From Voacanga thouarsii (lineage: Eukaryota > Streptophyta > Magnoliopsida > Gentianales > Apocynaceae): DNA of 64,000 nt. The position numbers were made by a program, and so were the translations under genes. Where the stretch lies: NCBI GenBank assembly GCA_026120185.1, contig JANUWF010002421.1, positions 124,001 to 188,000 of the forward strand, given 5' to 3'. Shown here piece by piece: positions 1-12,091 of the stretch; the first letter of the stretch is position 1; every line of letters starts with the position of its first letter. The notes beneath the pieces were generated by a model. That model was not told the DNA's origin. It ran no database searches and was given only the letters and a program-made list of their open reading frames with translations.

Positions 1-150
1 ATACAAGCATAACAAATAAGAAAAGGATATAAAAAGATCAAGAAAAGTAACAAAGTAACACATTTTTTTACAAACAAAGAACCCTAAAAGAACTAGCTTT
101 TAGACACCCAAATGTAGTAGATAAGGTCTACCGCACAACACCTTAGAACA
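1..150. other. Flank left of the Athila-like insertion
   Basis: AT-rich sequence with no reading frame or motif I can recognise. It is the left half of the site into which the Athila-like element inserted; the right half resumes at 20,141. Confidence 0.5.
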
Positions 151-155
151 CTTGA
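151..155. repeat. Target-site duplication CTTGA, left copy
   Basis: CTTGA lies directly before the LTR start TGATAGGGGTT and recurs directly after the 3' LTR end GCATCA at 20,136-20,140. A 5-bp direct duplication is what Ty3/gypsy integration makes, so both ends of this element are original. Confidence 0.85.
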
Positions 156-1518
156 TGATAGGGGTTAAAATCACCATTCTTTTCCTAGTTATTTGAGGTT
201 GTTTTAAGATATATTTGATGCAATAATTAGGCATATTCCTTCATATTTGACATTTTACTTGTAAAAGGTATTTTTGGCAAATACATGCAGATTTAAGTTA
301 AAATCAAGCAGAAAATGTACAGAATCAGATTGTACCTTGTGCCTGGTACTTGGCTTAGGCAGTGGACCAGGTACTGGGTCCATTCTACTCCAGCAGCAGA
401 AAGTGAGCAAGCTTCAGGAGTTTTTCCAAAACAGACCTGGCACCAAGTCTAGTAAGTGTACTTAGCACCGTGCCCATTATGCTTGCCAGGAAGAGACGGC
501 CAAAAACAAAGCAAAACACAGAGGAAGAATAGAGTGCACCTTGCGCTAGGCGGGTCAAAGGTACCCGACGTTAAGTATGCTCCGGAGGCAAACATTCTGT
601 ATGCAGAATTAGAGCTTATCTAAGGATTTTGGTATTTTCCTATTCCTACTCAGCCAAGACTTCCTCAATCACAAAAATAGAATCCAAGAGGCCTACAAAA
701 ATATAAGAGAACCCAATGATTTGAGATATATACCTTAGAGGGGTGAAATAAAGGGAAAAAATTCTGATTCTCTCATTAAATGAGGTATTCACCCAAGTCA
801 AGGAGGATTGTTCAAAGGGAGTCTTCAAGGAAGAAGAAAGTGGCTTATCTATGAGTACTTTTTTTTTTTCTATTTGCCTTTTTTTCTTTAGCAATGATGT
901 ATTCAATATTTCTATTGTAATTTAACATTATTTTGGGATTCATGATTTTGTGGTAATTTAGTTTTTCGATTAATTATTTGTCATCTTTGGTGTTTGATTA
1001 CTTGATTTTATTGATTATTGATGCAAGTTCTTCTAATTGACTTCGACACAACGATGTTAGGAGCTTCGTTGCATTGATTTCGTATTTGTTAAATCTTAAT
1101 GGATTTGAACAATGAAGTTAGGATTAGAGAACTGAGTTATCAAAGGTTAAGTTAATTTCACCTTGATATAGGGTTATCTGCTATTTTCATGATTTTAAGG
1201 AATTGAGATTCATGCATGTTTTGGTTAAGATGACTTTATTAACAAATCTACTAATTGAATCAAGATATGAATAATGAGCTTTATGCATGTTTTATTTATA
1301 TTAGCTTGATTGACAAATCTGTTAATATGAATAAAAATATAGGATTCCATGAATTGTCAAACGAAGTGGAATTTACCTAAGGAAACTCATGACTTGACAA
1401 ACAATTGAATTTTATTGTGCGTTCCTTCATGATACCAAGATGATAATTAGTTGAAAGAGTTGCTAATTTGTTCATTGTCATGTTTTCTAGGGTACTTGTT
1501 TAAATTGCATAAATCTAC
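156..1518 (+). repeat. Athila-like 5' LTR, left part
   Basis: Aligns by eye with the 3' LTR at 18,562-20,135, from TGATAGGGGTTAAAATC through CATATTCCTTC and TTGACATTTTACTTGTAAAA to TTGCATAAATCTAC. The copia element interrupts it after 1,518 and it resumes at 10,650. It contains a GC-rich island at about 340-590 in an otherwise AT-rich sequence. Confidence 0.88.
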
Positions 1519-3274
1519 TGAAGATTTAAAGGGGAAGCAAAACGTAGTGGAAGCAACGAACTGAACAAGAAAAACATGCAACAGAACTCCAGATCGGAGC
1601 CGGCACCGATTCCAGCAGCCTTAGCACCGGTCACGGCCTGTCCGAGCTCCGAGAGAGGGAAAAAAATTACCTCTTCTTCTTCTTCTTCTTAAAGTTAGCT
1701 GGACCATAATATATGGAACTGAGGTAGGTGTGTTGGTGAAAACCTCTGGTGCAATTTCTGCAAGCCTCCAACTTTGTCTGTGCATGTATATGAACACCAA
1801 CCTCTCGATCTTCCAACATATGGCCTACTTAATCCACGTTTGGTGAACAACTCACAGGACTAAGAAATTTTTTGGAGAGAAAAAACTGTCTCTTTTTTCT
1901 TTTCCTTAGAGAAGAAGAAGAAGAAGAAAACAACGTTGTAAAAAAAAACTTTTGTCTTTGTTCTCCTATTTAACCTAAATAAAACCCTATGTTAAACTGG
2001 ATTGGTCTATTGGACTCTTAGTTTAGCCTTTTGGACTAAATTAATTATTCTAATTAGAACTAAATAAATGGCCAAATAAAAAAAAGTAAAATTTTCAGCC
2101 CAAATAAACTAGTTCAATTAACAAGCTTATATTAGTTTAGTCCCAGGTTAATATTTAATTATTCAAACTGGGCCAAAGCCCTGAATAATTAATTAACTCA
2201 CCAAACTAATTCAATTAATTCTCTCTCTCGGTGGACCTTTATTTTTTTCTAGCCCAATAATTAAATCAAGCTACTTAAATAAAATAAATTATATTTAATT
2301 TAAGACCAATTCCTTAGCCTGTACGTAATTGGAACTTATGGTCTATTCTGGGGACCAAGAGACACACCGCCTTAGCTACTAAAATAACCAAAATACCCTT
2401 GCCATATAAATACCTGTATTTTACATTTTAAATATTTTCTAATATCACCATAAGGAAATATTGACCCTAAGGACAATGCTGCACTAGCAAAGTCTCCGAC
2501 CTATAGGTGAAATGACTAAAATATCCTACTATACATCGCCCAGCATTAGAGAGGAAGAAATGTACTAACACCTCTCTAAATGACATCTACCATCCTTAGG
2601 TTTCTAGTCTAACAATCCACGACTTCCTGGATTATTTCTGCTTTCTAAAGGAGTTACCCTAAAGCAAACATCCAAGGCCCTGGATATTTAGATCATTCAG
2701 ACAACTACAAGGGGCGATATATTATAGAAACTATCTTGTACAAGTCTGTCTTAACTAACTAGTCACACATACCCACACATGCAAGTATATTGGTCTTATG
2801 ATAAACCTTAACTAAAAGCAAATCAAAGTACATGCTTCCAACTTCGTCAGACCACCAACTCATACTCAAGTTGTAGAGTACTAGTCCACGTTGTAGCAGT
2901 AGTAGTCTAGGTTTCTACCATATAGTACTTTAAGAAACTACTACTAGAGGTCATGTTCAACGTATTCGAAATACGCTTATGTCATGAAGTGAGTGGACTA
3001 TTCACTGGCTAAAGGTAAGCCATTTCCCATTTGGAATTCATAACACAATAACCTAAACATGATGATATTCCCATTCTCATCCCATGATCTATACTTTACT
3101 ATGAAAGACCACCATTTACATGGACCGCTTACTTAAACACAATGGGTCTTTTCCAAACGTAAGTATGCATAAATAAAATGTAAATTCACAAACAATTTCT
3201 GAGAATAAATTATTTTATTAAAACATTCGATGTTTACTTCAAAAACCTAGTCTAAGAGGGCATATTTCCCAACA
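1519..3274 (-). repeat. Copia element 1, 3' LTR
   Basis: Matches 8,867-10,649 over its whole length with many substitutions and small indels. For example, the right copy has about 40 bp near 10,425-10,465 that this copy lacks. It contains CTT trinucleotide runs near 1,671-1,690 and their complement near 1,912-1,927, and a short GC-rich island at about 1,590-1,660. The visible divergence between the two LTRs indicates an old insertion. Confidence 0.9.
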
Positions 3275-3288
3275 ATCTCCCACTTACA
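3275..3288 (-). other. Copia element 1 polypurine tract
   Basis: On the minus strand the purine-rich string TAAGTGGGAGAT lies immediately upstream of the 3' LTR start TGTTGGGAAA. This is the usual place of the plus-strand primer in copia elements. Confidence 0.75.
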
Positions 3289-3296
3289 CTCTAAAA

Positions 3297-4037
3297 CTAA
3301 GTAAGTCCATAGGTGCCCACCCCTATGGCGTCTAAGTATCTCTTTAAGACTCTCTCAGCCAAAGGCTTAGCGAATAGATCTGCTGGATTATTCTTTGAGG
3401 CAATCTGTTCCACCACGACTTCCCGTCTCTGGATGAAATCTCGGATCGGGTGGTACTTTCTCTCAATGTGTTTTCCATTCGTGTGGTTCCTGGGTTCTTT
3501 GGATTGTGATACTGTTCCACTGTTGTCCCAATACATCACAATCGGCTTATCCATGTGTGGCACGACTCCAAGTTCTGAATGGAACTTCCGAAGCCAGACT
3601 GCTTCCGTGGATGCCTCCGAAGCTACCACATACTCAGCTTCCATGGTTGAGATAGCAATGCAAGATTGCTTAATACTCCTCCATGAAATAGCTCATCCAG
3701 ATAAGGTGAAGACATATCCACTAGTGGATTTTCTTTCATCCTAATCTGTCTGGAAGTTTGAGTCTGTGTATCTTATAGGAACTAAATCATCAGCCCTGTA
3801 AACCAGCATATAATCTCTCGTTCCTTTGAGGTACTTGAGAATATACTTTATAGCTTGCCAATGAACCTTCCCAGGGTTTGACTGATATCTGCTAACTAAG
3901 CCTACGACAAAGCAGATATCTGGCCTAGTACATAGCATGACGTACATGAGACTTCCTACAGCCGAAGCGTAGGGAATCCTACTCATTCTGTCTTTTTCTT
4001 CTTGAGACTTAGGATAGTCCCTTGAAGAAAAAGACAA
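3297..4037 (-). pseudogene. Copia RNase H region, broken
   Basis: The RNase H part of a copia polyprotein, in two open pieces (3,297-3,644 and 3,741-4,037). The right piece has the family phrases YASAVGSLMYVMLCTRPDI and YILKYLKGTRDYML. The left piece has EAEYVVASEA, a DNSGTVSQSKEPRN block and GKHIERKYHPIRDF, then the C-terminal KNNPADLFAKPL. The metal-binding acidic positions near the start of each block appear kept, but the pieces lie in different frames with lost sequence around 3,645-3,740. The + strand frame across 3,313-3,744 is only its antisense shadow. Confidence 0.88.
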
Positions 4038-4199
4038 CCCATGTCAGCAAGGAATTAGAGCTCTCTTGTATGAGTCCATACTGTACTTGGCCAACATCTT
4101 TTCAATGTATATTGCTTGGGATAATCTCAACATTCTCTGCTTCCTATTTCTAAGAAGCTTAATACCGAGAATGTAACTGGCTTCTCCCAAGTCCTTCAT

Positions 4200-4932
4200 A
4201 CTAAATTAACTAGACAGCTAAACATTTGTAGATGACAATGTCCCTACATCATTCCCAATGAGTAAAATGTCATCCACATATAAGACAAGAAAAACCACAT
4301 TAATACCTTCAAGCTTTCTGTACACGTATGGTTCATCCTCGTTTTAAATAAAATTGTAAGATTTTACAGTTTCATCAAAATGAATGTTCCATGCTCTCGA
4401 TGCTTGCTTAAGTCTATAAATGAACTTTTTAAGCTTGCAAACCATATGTTCTTGGCCTCTAATAATAAAGCCTTCCAATTGGGACATATAGATGTCTTCG
4501 CCAAGATGGCTAAAAATGCCGTCTTGACATCCATTTGCCATATCTCGTAGTCATAATGACATGCAATGGCAAGGAGGATACGGATGAACTTAAGCATGGC
4601 TACCGGGGAAAAAGTTTCCTCATAATCGATTCTTCTTTCTGAATATACCCTTTTGCCACAAGTCTAGCTTTAATGGTTTCCACCTTCCCATCCACTCCCC
4701 TCTTCCTCTTGTATACCCACTTACACCCAATGTGATTTATCCCTTCAGGTGAAGCTACAAGATCCCAAACCTGATTGAAGTACATTGACTCAATCTCAGC
4801 TTTCATTACTTCATGCCATAGATTTGCATCGGCATCAGCAATAGCCTCCTCGTATCTAGTGGGGTCTTCTTCTTGATGGTCGGAGACTAACTCAAAAACT
4901 TCTCCAGTCCACCTCTCTGAAACCCTAGACAC
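4200..4932 (-). pseudogene. Copia reverse transcriptase, broken
   Basis: RT of the copia polyprotein. The N-terminal part (4,600-4,932) shows WHEVMKAEIESM, VWDLVASPEG and GCKWVYKRKRGVDGKVE followed by ARLVAKGY. Then come DVKTAFL (4,510-4,560), FIYRLKQASRAWN (4,390-4,430), and the catalytic-site phrase YVDDILLIG, read on the minus strand at about 4,262-4,300 outside any long open frame. Several frameshifts separate these blocks. It would copy element RNA into DNA; this copy cannot make a continuous enzyme. Confidence 0.88.
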
Positions 4933-5099
4933 TATTCCATTATGACGAGACTCGAATTGTACAGGCTCTTGAGGTTGTGCCTCTTCTTATTCCACAATTG
5001 GATCAAAAGAAGTTGGCTCCGAAGATAACTTCTCCTCAAGTTCTAACCTAGTTAAACCTTTAGTGGAGGTACTCTGATCATCCTCTAAGTATCTAGCAT

Positions 5100-5945
5100 T
5101 GATATTAACCAGTACTTTCTACTTCTTAGAATGATAAAAGTAACCACTCTTTGTCCTTTTCGGATACCCAACAAAATAGCATAATTCTGATCTTGGTTCC
5201 AACTTGTCTCCCTTGACCAGTACATAAGCTGGACAATCCCATATCCTAAAATGATTTAGACTTAGCTTACACCCAGTCGACATCTCATAGGGAGTCATAG
5301 GTACTGACTTGGAAGGTACTAAGTTCTGAATATATGCTGCTGTTTTCAAGGCATATCTCCAAAAAGATACTGGAAGAATAGTATGAGACATCATGCTTTG
5401 GACCATTTCCATCAATGTCCTGTTCCTTCTCTTAGCCACTCCGTTCTATTGGGGTGTCACCGGTGCAGAGAACTGGGATACTATCCCATGATGTACCATG
5501 TAGTCATTGAATTCACCAAAGAGACACTCTCTGCCATGATTTGATCGTAAGGTCTTGGTCAGTTTACCTGTCCGACACTCCACTTCAGCCTTAAACTCCT
5601 TGAACTTGTCAAAAGAGTCAGACTTATGTCTCATCAAGTAAATATAATGAAACCTTGTACAATCATCAGTGAAAGTGATGAAGTACTAAAAACCCCGTCT
5701 AGTTGGTGTAGACAATGGACCACACATCAGTGTGAACAAGACTCAATATCTCCTTGGCTCTATCTGCTTTTGGGGTAAATGACCTTTTGGTCTTTTTTCC
5801 CATTAGGCAGGATTTACATTGAGGCTAATTTTTCAATCTCAATAAGCCTAAAGGCCCATCATGGATTAACCTTTGAATCTTGATTAAGTTGATATGACCC
5901 AACCTTTAATGCTAAAGATATAAGTCATTGATATTGGTCTTTCAC
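5100..5945 (-). pseudogene. Copia integrase, broken, catalytic residues lost
   Basis: From the right, the gag-pre-integrase region is recognisable by traces of the GLLEIEKL and KSR phrases at about 5,760-5,940. The first catalytic Asp lies in LVHTDVW near 5,730. The second core Asp should lie in a phrase like LRSDRG but here reads LRSNHG (near 5,545). The Glu should precede RRNRTL but here reads AKRRNRTLM (5,400-5,439). Further C-terminal is the NLVPSKSVPMTPYE block. With two of three DDE positions changed and several stops, this integrase cannot catalyse strand transfer. Confidence 0.85.
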
Positions 5946-6091
5946 TTCCTAGTTAAAGGTTTAGATTGTGCATTATTTAATTGATTGTTAATAGGGTTTA
6001 AGAAGAATAGATTTCCATATATATGCCCAGTACATAAAATTTCTCCATCTCTATTGATAGAAATACCAGAATGGAAAGATATAAAATATCT

Positions 6092-6470
6092 TTAATTTAT
6101 TAGTTTTGCAATTGAAATCAAATTATGTCGAAATCCAGGTACATATAAAATATCTTTTAAAACTACTATTCTATTACAATAAAAAAATAAGATCCAGCTC
6201 TCCCACTGCAAGGGCCCAGACTTGTGCTCCATTTCCCATGCATAGCCTATGTTCGCCCTTCCTGAGTCTTCTAATCTTTCTAAACCCCTGCAAGGAGTTA
6301 TAGATGTGATCAGTGGCCCATGAATCAACAATCCAAGTGAAAGTTGATCCAACCATTGATATGGACTCTAAATAGAAAACATTACCTATAGGGTTTTTCT
6401 TGACTTGAAGATCTGAACACTCATTTTCCCAATATCCCTTCATTCCACATTTGAAGCACTTTCCCTTTAG
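6092..6470 (-). pseudogene. Copia zinc knuckle and protease, broken
   Basis: A CCHC-type knuckle reads CFKCGMKGYWENEC at about 6,417-6,458, with the His replaced by Tyr. Downstream is the retropepsin-like active site, here DSWATDHI (near 6,320), where the family has DSGATDH; Gly to Trp would destroy the active-site turn. A frameshift follows, after which LKDILYVPGFRHNLISI (6,092-6,160) marks the C-terminal part of the domain. Confidence 0.85.
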
Positions 6471-6599
6471 TTTGACTTTGGGCTAGGTCTTTAGCTGGGC
6501 TGCTGCATTTCCCTTCATCCTTTTGAACTTTCTAGGCTTGGGCCCAATTTTAGAGGAAGAAGCCTTAGTAATCATAGCCATTGATTGAGGCTTCATGAC

Positions 6600-7185
6600 T
6601 TTCTCTACTATTTAGAGCTCCTTCATCAACTCAGTTAAACTCATATTAACTTGTTCATATTGTAATTCAACTTGAACTGAGTAAAGGAACCTGGTAGAGA
6701 TTCGTGAACCATGTCCATTTGGCTCTCACAGTGACAGTCCATAAGATTTTTGCTTTCTTAAAAGCAGCAATCATCTTGAGCATGTGCTCTCTGACTGACG
6801 CTTCCTTAGCCATCTTAGTGTTAATGATAGTTCGAAGAGCCTCCTGCCTTGTGGGCCGACTCTTATCCGCGAACATCGTTGCTAATGATTAACTTATGTC
6901 ATACGCAGAGGCCATGTGCTCTTATTTTAACTGGAGCACATTAGACATGGAGGCTAACATATAGCAGCATGTTGTTTCATCAGCCTTCTTCCATACCTTC
7001 TCAGCCTCTCGCTCTTCGGCGGTGGAACCTTCCCTAATAACAGGGCAGGTCTTGTAAAGGACATACTTATACTCCTCCGCTATGAGTATTATGTCCAGGT
7101 TCCTTTTCCTGTCCACATAGTTTGGACCCGTTAGCTTATTCTCTCGGAGAGTAACGACCAAAGGACTAAAAGTACCTCCCACCAT
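6600..7185 (-). pseudogene. Copia gag (UBN2-type), broken
   Basis: The start is chosen at 7,185, where a Met opens a copia gag-like frame with LTGPNYVDRKRNLDIIL and YVLYKTCP, then a WKKADETTCCYMLASM block. A stop at about 6,920 separates this from the second half (6,667-6,876), which has RQEALRTIINTKM and VREHMLKMI. Gag would form the virus-like particle around the element RNA. Upstream lies only the untranslated leader. Confidence 0.82.
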
Positions 7186-8850
7186 TTCTGAAAGAACGAA
7201 AATAAAAGAAAGGATTTAGTTTGTGAAAACAAAATAAATTTTGTGCACTTTATCCTTGTATCAAAAAACTAATAATAATTAATTTGGCTCTTAGGAAAAC
7301 TGACATCGCTTCTTCGGAAGATTAACAGTTCCCTAAGCTAAGTGTGTTAACCACAACAAATTAATTTTCCTTCTAGGAAATGATTTAAAAGATAACTCCA
7401 TCGACGGGATGGCCGTTTCCTCTCATTTCCTATGGACATACCTCGCATTATAACCTCCAACGAGGGGTTGGCCGATCATAGTACGTATCTCGGGTTATTA
7501 ATTACATCCCTTCATTAGATCTAGATCCTTGTAGTATCCCTATCCTATACGGGTTCACTCCCAATATGACACAAGGGGACCCACAATCTCTAATGAGGAT
7601 CGTGATGGAAGCCGTGGGGCCGTTGGAACCCCTCTCCTACTTAGTCTTTTAATATAAGGGTTTTTTCTGAAAAATATCCTTTTGAAAATTTCCATTAAAT
7701 TTTCCATTAACTCAAAAAATAAAATATTTAAATCCATTAAAATTTCTACGTCAAGGTTTATATCCTTTAAGAGATTTTTCCATGGACTAATTTTATTTAA
7801 GTTAAAAAGTTAATGATTTCAAAAATTTTCCAATTAAAACTTTCTGGAGACTTTGGTCTCAAGTTTATTTGACAAAACAATTTTTCTTGTACAAAAATAA
7901 AACAAAATGGCTTTCTATTTTTAACTTACAAAAATGTCTAAATCCAATATATTTTCTATGTCAAGGATTAAATCCTTTGAGAAAATATCTAAGGATTAAT
8001 TTTTGTTCAAGTTAAAATAACCATTTAATTTTTAGAAAAAATGTTTTCTTGTCAAAAACATTCCCAAAGACTTTGGTCTTTGAGAAAATGCGGACATAGG
8101 TACTCAAAAATAAATAACATGCTAGAAAACAGTAGACGTTTTCATACTTTTCTATTTTTAAACTTAAGTATTCAAATAATAGAATTAAACACATTAATTA
8201 ATTAATTAATGATCTTATTTAATCCTAAAATTCCTTACTAATATTTTTCATGCAGAAATATTCCATGAATATTAACTATAGCAAAACTATTAACTTCGCC
8301 TGGTATGGCCCCCAAAACAAAAAAGAAAATGCAAGAAAATTACAAGGAAAAATAAGAAAAAAAAACCCTTGGTCCACTGCACCAGTCGTATTGGATTGAG
8401 CACCTAACTGCACTGCGGTCCACAACATCCGCCGCATAGAACTAGGCCTTACGGGCGACCCAAGTGCTGACCCGCTCCGGTGCGCGACCCATGTGCAGAC
8501 CAGAGCCGGTCCCGGTCTGCCCGGGCTCTCCTTTGAATTTTCTTGCGTATTCTTTTTGCAAAATTTTCACGATTTTTTTTGCAATTTTATTCCTCCATTG
8601 GCTCTCCGATTTCAATCCATATACAATGAAATCAACAAGCCAACAACCGCCGATACCCATTAACTTTAGGCTTACACGATTTTCTAAGAAAAATAGTGAA
8701 TTACAAATCTCCTATACCTCCATCTGAAAGGTTTAATAGAGAATCTATCCATACCAAAAACAACGAAGGATCATAGTTAATCTCACTCTCATATATATGT
8801 CCACTTTTATTTAACTAGATGCATGCTTCCTATATATGCACAAAATCTTC
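7186..8850 (-). other. Copia element 1 leader between LTR and gag
   Basis: About 1.66 kb without a supported coding region. It is A- or T-rich apart from a GC-rich island at 8,395-8,530 containing CCGGT and GGCGACC-like strings similar to those in the LTRs. A leader this long is unusual for copia and may hold an unrecognised insertion. I see no gene in it. Confidence 0.5.
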
Positions 8851-8863
8851 ATGCTCTGATACG
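8851..8863 (-). other. Copia element 1 primer-binding site
   Basis: On the minus strand the 5' LTR end is followed after a few bases by CGTATCAGAGCAT. Plant initiator-Met tRNA primes at TGGTATCAGAGC, so the core TATCAGAGC is kept and the first bases have decayed. Confidence 0.8.
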
Positions 8864-8866
8864 AAT

Positions 8867-10649
8867 TGAAGATTTAAAGGGAAAGTAAAACGCAGTGGAA
8901 GCAGCGAACTGAACAAGAAAAAAACGCAGCAGACGCCGATTTCGGTGCCCTCAATCGGCGCCGGTCACGGATTGTCTGAGCTCCGAGAGGGGAAAAAAAT
9001 TACCTCTTCTTCTTGTTCTTAAAGTTGGCTAGATGGTAATACGTGGAACCGGGGTAAATGCGCTGGTGGAAACCTCTGGTGTGATTCTTGCAAGCCTCCT
9101 ACTCCATTTGTGCATGTATATGAATGCCAACCTCTCAATCTTCTAGTATATGGCCTGCCTAATTCACGTTTGGTGAACAATTCACAGGGCTGAGGAATTT
9201 TTTAGAGGGAAAAAACTGTCTCTTTTTTCTTTTTCTTAGAGAAGAAGAAGAAGAAAATGACGTTGTAAAATGAACTTCTGTCTTTTTTCTCCTGTTTAAC
9301 CTAAATAAAACCCTTGGTTAAACTGGATTGGCCTATTGGACTCTTATTTTAGCCTTTTGGACTAAATTAATTGTTCTACTTAGAACTAAATAAATGGCTC
9401 AATAAATAATTAATTTTTTCAGCACAAATAAACTAGCCCAATTAACAAGCCTATATTAGTTTGGTCCTAGGTCAATATTTAATTATTCAAATTGGGCTAA
9501 AGCCCGGAATAATTAATTAACCCACCAAATTAATTTAATTAATTCTCTCTTTCTGTGGACTTTTATTTTATTCTAGCTCAATAATTAAATCAGGCTACTT
9601 AAATAAAATAAATTTCATTTAATTTAAGACCAATTCCTTAGCCTGTATATAATTAGGACTTACGGTCTATACTGGGGACCAAGAGACACACCGCCTTGGC
9701 TACTAAAATGACCAAAATACCTTTGCTATATAAATACCTATATTTTGCATTTTAAATATTTTCTAATATTACTATAAGAAAATATTGACTCCAAGGACAA
9801 TGTTGCGTTAGCAAAGTCTCCGACCTACAGGTGAAATGACTAAAATACCCCTCTATACATCGCCATGCATTAAAGAGGAAGAAATGTACTAACACCTCTT
9901 TAAATGACATCTACCATCCTTAGGCTTCTAGTCCAATGATCCATGACTTCCTGGATTATTTCCGCTTTCTAAAGGAGTTACCCTAAAGCAAACATCCAAG
10001 TTATGTTTCCCAGGGCCCTAGATATTTAGATCATTCAGACATCCACAAGGGGCGATATAGTATAGAAACTATCTTATATAAGTCTGTCTTAACTAACTAG
10101 TCACACATACCCACACATGCAAGTATATTGGTCTTACGATAGAACCTCAACTAAAAGCAAATCAAAGTACATACTTCTAGCTTTGTCAAACCACAAACTC
10201 ATACTCAAGTCGTAGAGTACTCATCCACGCTGTTGTAGTAGTAGTCTAGGTTTCTACCATATAGTACTTTAAGAAACCACTATTACCAGTCTTGTTCTAC
10301 GTATTCGAAATATGCTTATGTCATGAAGTGAGTGGACTACTCACTAGCTAAAGGTAAGTTATTCCCCATTTGAAATTCATAACACAATAACCTAGACATG
10401 ATGAGATTTTTATTCTCATCAGTCGGTTCAGAACAAACGTTTATGTGTTAAGTAACCCGTGATCCATACTTTACTATGAAAGACCACCATTCATATGGAC
10501 CACTTACTTAAACACAATGGGTCTTTTCCAAACATAATTGTGCACAAATAAAATGTAAATTCATAAACAATTTCTGAGAATAAATTCTTTTAGTAAAATA
10601 TTCGATGTTTACATCAGAAACCTAGTCTAAGAGAGCATATTTCCCAACA
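8867..10649 (-). repeat. Copia element 1, 5' LTR
   Basis: Partner of 1,519-3,274. It begins TGTTGGGAAATATGC on the minus strand and ends TTTAAATCTTCA. Its last 370 bp on the + strand (from about 10,278) were copied again to 12,092-12,463 by a tandem duplication. Confidence 0.9.
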
Positions 10650-10910
10650 CCTACATCCTTAAGCTGAATATATTTCTTTTGTTTTTATTTTTATTATTTT
10701 CTCACTTTATTTGGGCCAGTTAAACATTAAAAGAAAAGTGATTAGTATATACTTATTTCTTTGAGGATCAATACTCGTTAATTCTTTATATTATACTTAC
10801 GATGAGTATACTTGCTCACATGTGTATTTTGGGATTAATGTTTTAATTAAAACTTAATTAAGGGATGAATTTAAAATTGATGATTTTATATACTTAAAAT
10901 TTAAGCATAA
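10650..10910 (+). repeat. Athila-like 5' LTR, right part, after the copia insertion
   Basis: Starts with the copia target duplication CCTAC, then continues the LTR (ATCCTTAAGCTG, matching GTCCATGAGTTG in the 3' LTR at 19,882) to GCATAA, where the 3' LTR ends GCATCA. A duplicate lies at 12,464-12,724 and ends with the expected GCATCA. Confidence 0.88.
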
Positions 10911-10916
10911 AGTTTT

Positions 10917-10931
10917 TGGCGCCATTGCCGG
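10917..10931 (+). other. Athila-like primer-binding site, copy 1
   Basis: TGGCGCCATTGCCGG follows the LTR end after AGTTTT. This is close to the TGGCGCCGTTGCCGGGG used by many plant non-chromovirus gypsy elements. An identical site apart from one base sits at 12,731-12,745 because of the tandem duplication. Confidence 0.85.
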
Positions 10932-12091
10932 AAAACAATATCATGAAAGTTTAGATTTTGTTGATTTAACCATGTTAATATGTTTATATGTAAATATGTG
11001 AATATGTATATATGTTCCTTGAATAACTAGGTGCTGTATTTTATTTTCTTGTGTACTTGTATTTTAATAACTCTATATGTTGTAATTCCCTATCATTTAA
11101 ATTGTGAACATGTACCTTAACCAACTAACCTACTTTCATATTATAATGTGTATATATGATACTAACCAACTATTTTGTATAGGTAAGATGGCCAATTGGA
11201 GCATGGGACGGTATTCTAACATATCTCACGGAATAACATCTCAACCATCCGACTCTATACCTTAGAAGGGGTGTTGGAAAAATTTGCCACCCATGTAACT
11301 AAGCATTTTTCTGAGATAGAAGACACACTAAAAAAAAATACACACTAAAAAAAATTGAGGGTATGGTTAGAAATATGGAACGACAAATTTGGTTTTTAAT
11401 GGATTTAGTGATAAAGTCACCATTAGGGGTAGCAGCACAACATGATTTAGCTGCCATTACCCTAAGGAGCGGTAAGGAGCTGCCCAATCCTAGCAAGAAA
11501 TCGGTACCCTCTATAGAAGATAGGCCTCTATAGAAGATGGGCCAGGACCAACTTCTATTGTTGAACCTTTGGAAAAATAACCTAAAAAATCAAAATTTCA
11601 GCCATCAGTACCCTACCCCACTCGCGCATACAAAGCAAGAAAAGACACACAATTTGACAAGTTTTTAGAAATCTTCAAACAATTGCATATAAACATTCCA
11701 CTTAGTGAAACCTTAGTGCACATGCCCAAATATACAAAATTTATCAAAGCATGCTTGTAAACCAAAAAAGATTGGAGGAATTATTCACTGTAGTTTTAAA
11801 TAAAGAGTGTTAAGCTATCTTGCAGGATTAACAGACGATGCCATGAAAAGAAAGTGATTCAGGGAGTTTTTCTATTCCTTGTCTTGTTGGTACTCTTACA
11901 TTTTGCAATGCTTTAGCTGACCTAGGTGCTAGTATTATTCTGTTACCATACAAAACTTTCAAAAAACTAGGCCTAGGTAAACCTAAGCCCACTAGGATGA
12001 GTATTCAACTTGCGGATCGATCTATTAAATATCTTGGAGGAATAATTGAAGATGTCTTGGTTAAAGCGGATAAATTCATATTCCTTGTGGA

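Larger units (their letters stand above)
1519..10649 (-). mobile_element. Ty1/copia LTR retrotransposon, degenerate, nested in the Athila-like LTR
   Basis: Two LTRs of about 1.76 and 1.78 kb in the same orientation flank a minus-strand internal region in copia order: gag, zinc knuckle, protease, integrase, RT, RNase H. Integrase before RT defines Ty1/copia. LTR ends read TGTTGGGAAATATG and ATCTTCA on the minus strand. Flanking 5-mers are TCTAC (1,514-1,518) and CCTAC (10,650-10,654), a target duplication with one change. A TATCAGAGC primer-binding site and an AGTGGGAGAT polypurine tract sit in the right places. Many stops and lost catalytic residues make it inactive. The lineage may be Tork/TAR-like, which is a guess from the RNase H wording. 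Confidence 0.92.
10278..12091 (+). repeat. Tandem duplication, copy 1 (about 1,814 bp)
   Basis: Contains the end of the copia LTR, the copia/gypsy junction, the last part of the Athila-like 5' LTR, its primer-binding site, the gag remnant and the first part of the protease. The same order recurs at 12,092-13,887, offset 1,814 bp (1,796 bp after a small internal repeat at about 11,513-11,535 that only this copy has). The protease here stops at 12,091, where the next copy begins in mid-LTR. An in-frame TGA in place of a sense codon lies just upstream of the GDSGSF start at about 11,844. Confidence 0.92.

Noticed and set aside
3313..3744. A 143-codon open frame on the + strand
   Set aside because: Exactly antisense to the copia RNase H coding region; open only as a shadow.
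9150..10660. Reading the copia 1 LTRs as a host promoter region
   Set aside because: Both copies match each other end to end with TG/CA ends and flanking target duplication, so they are LTRs.
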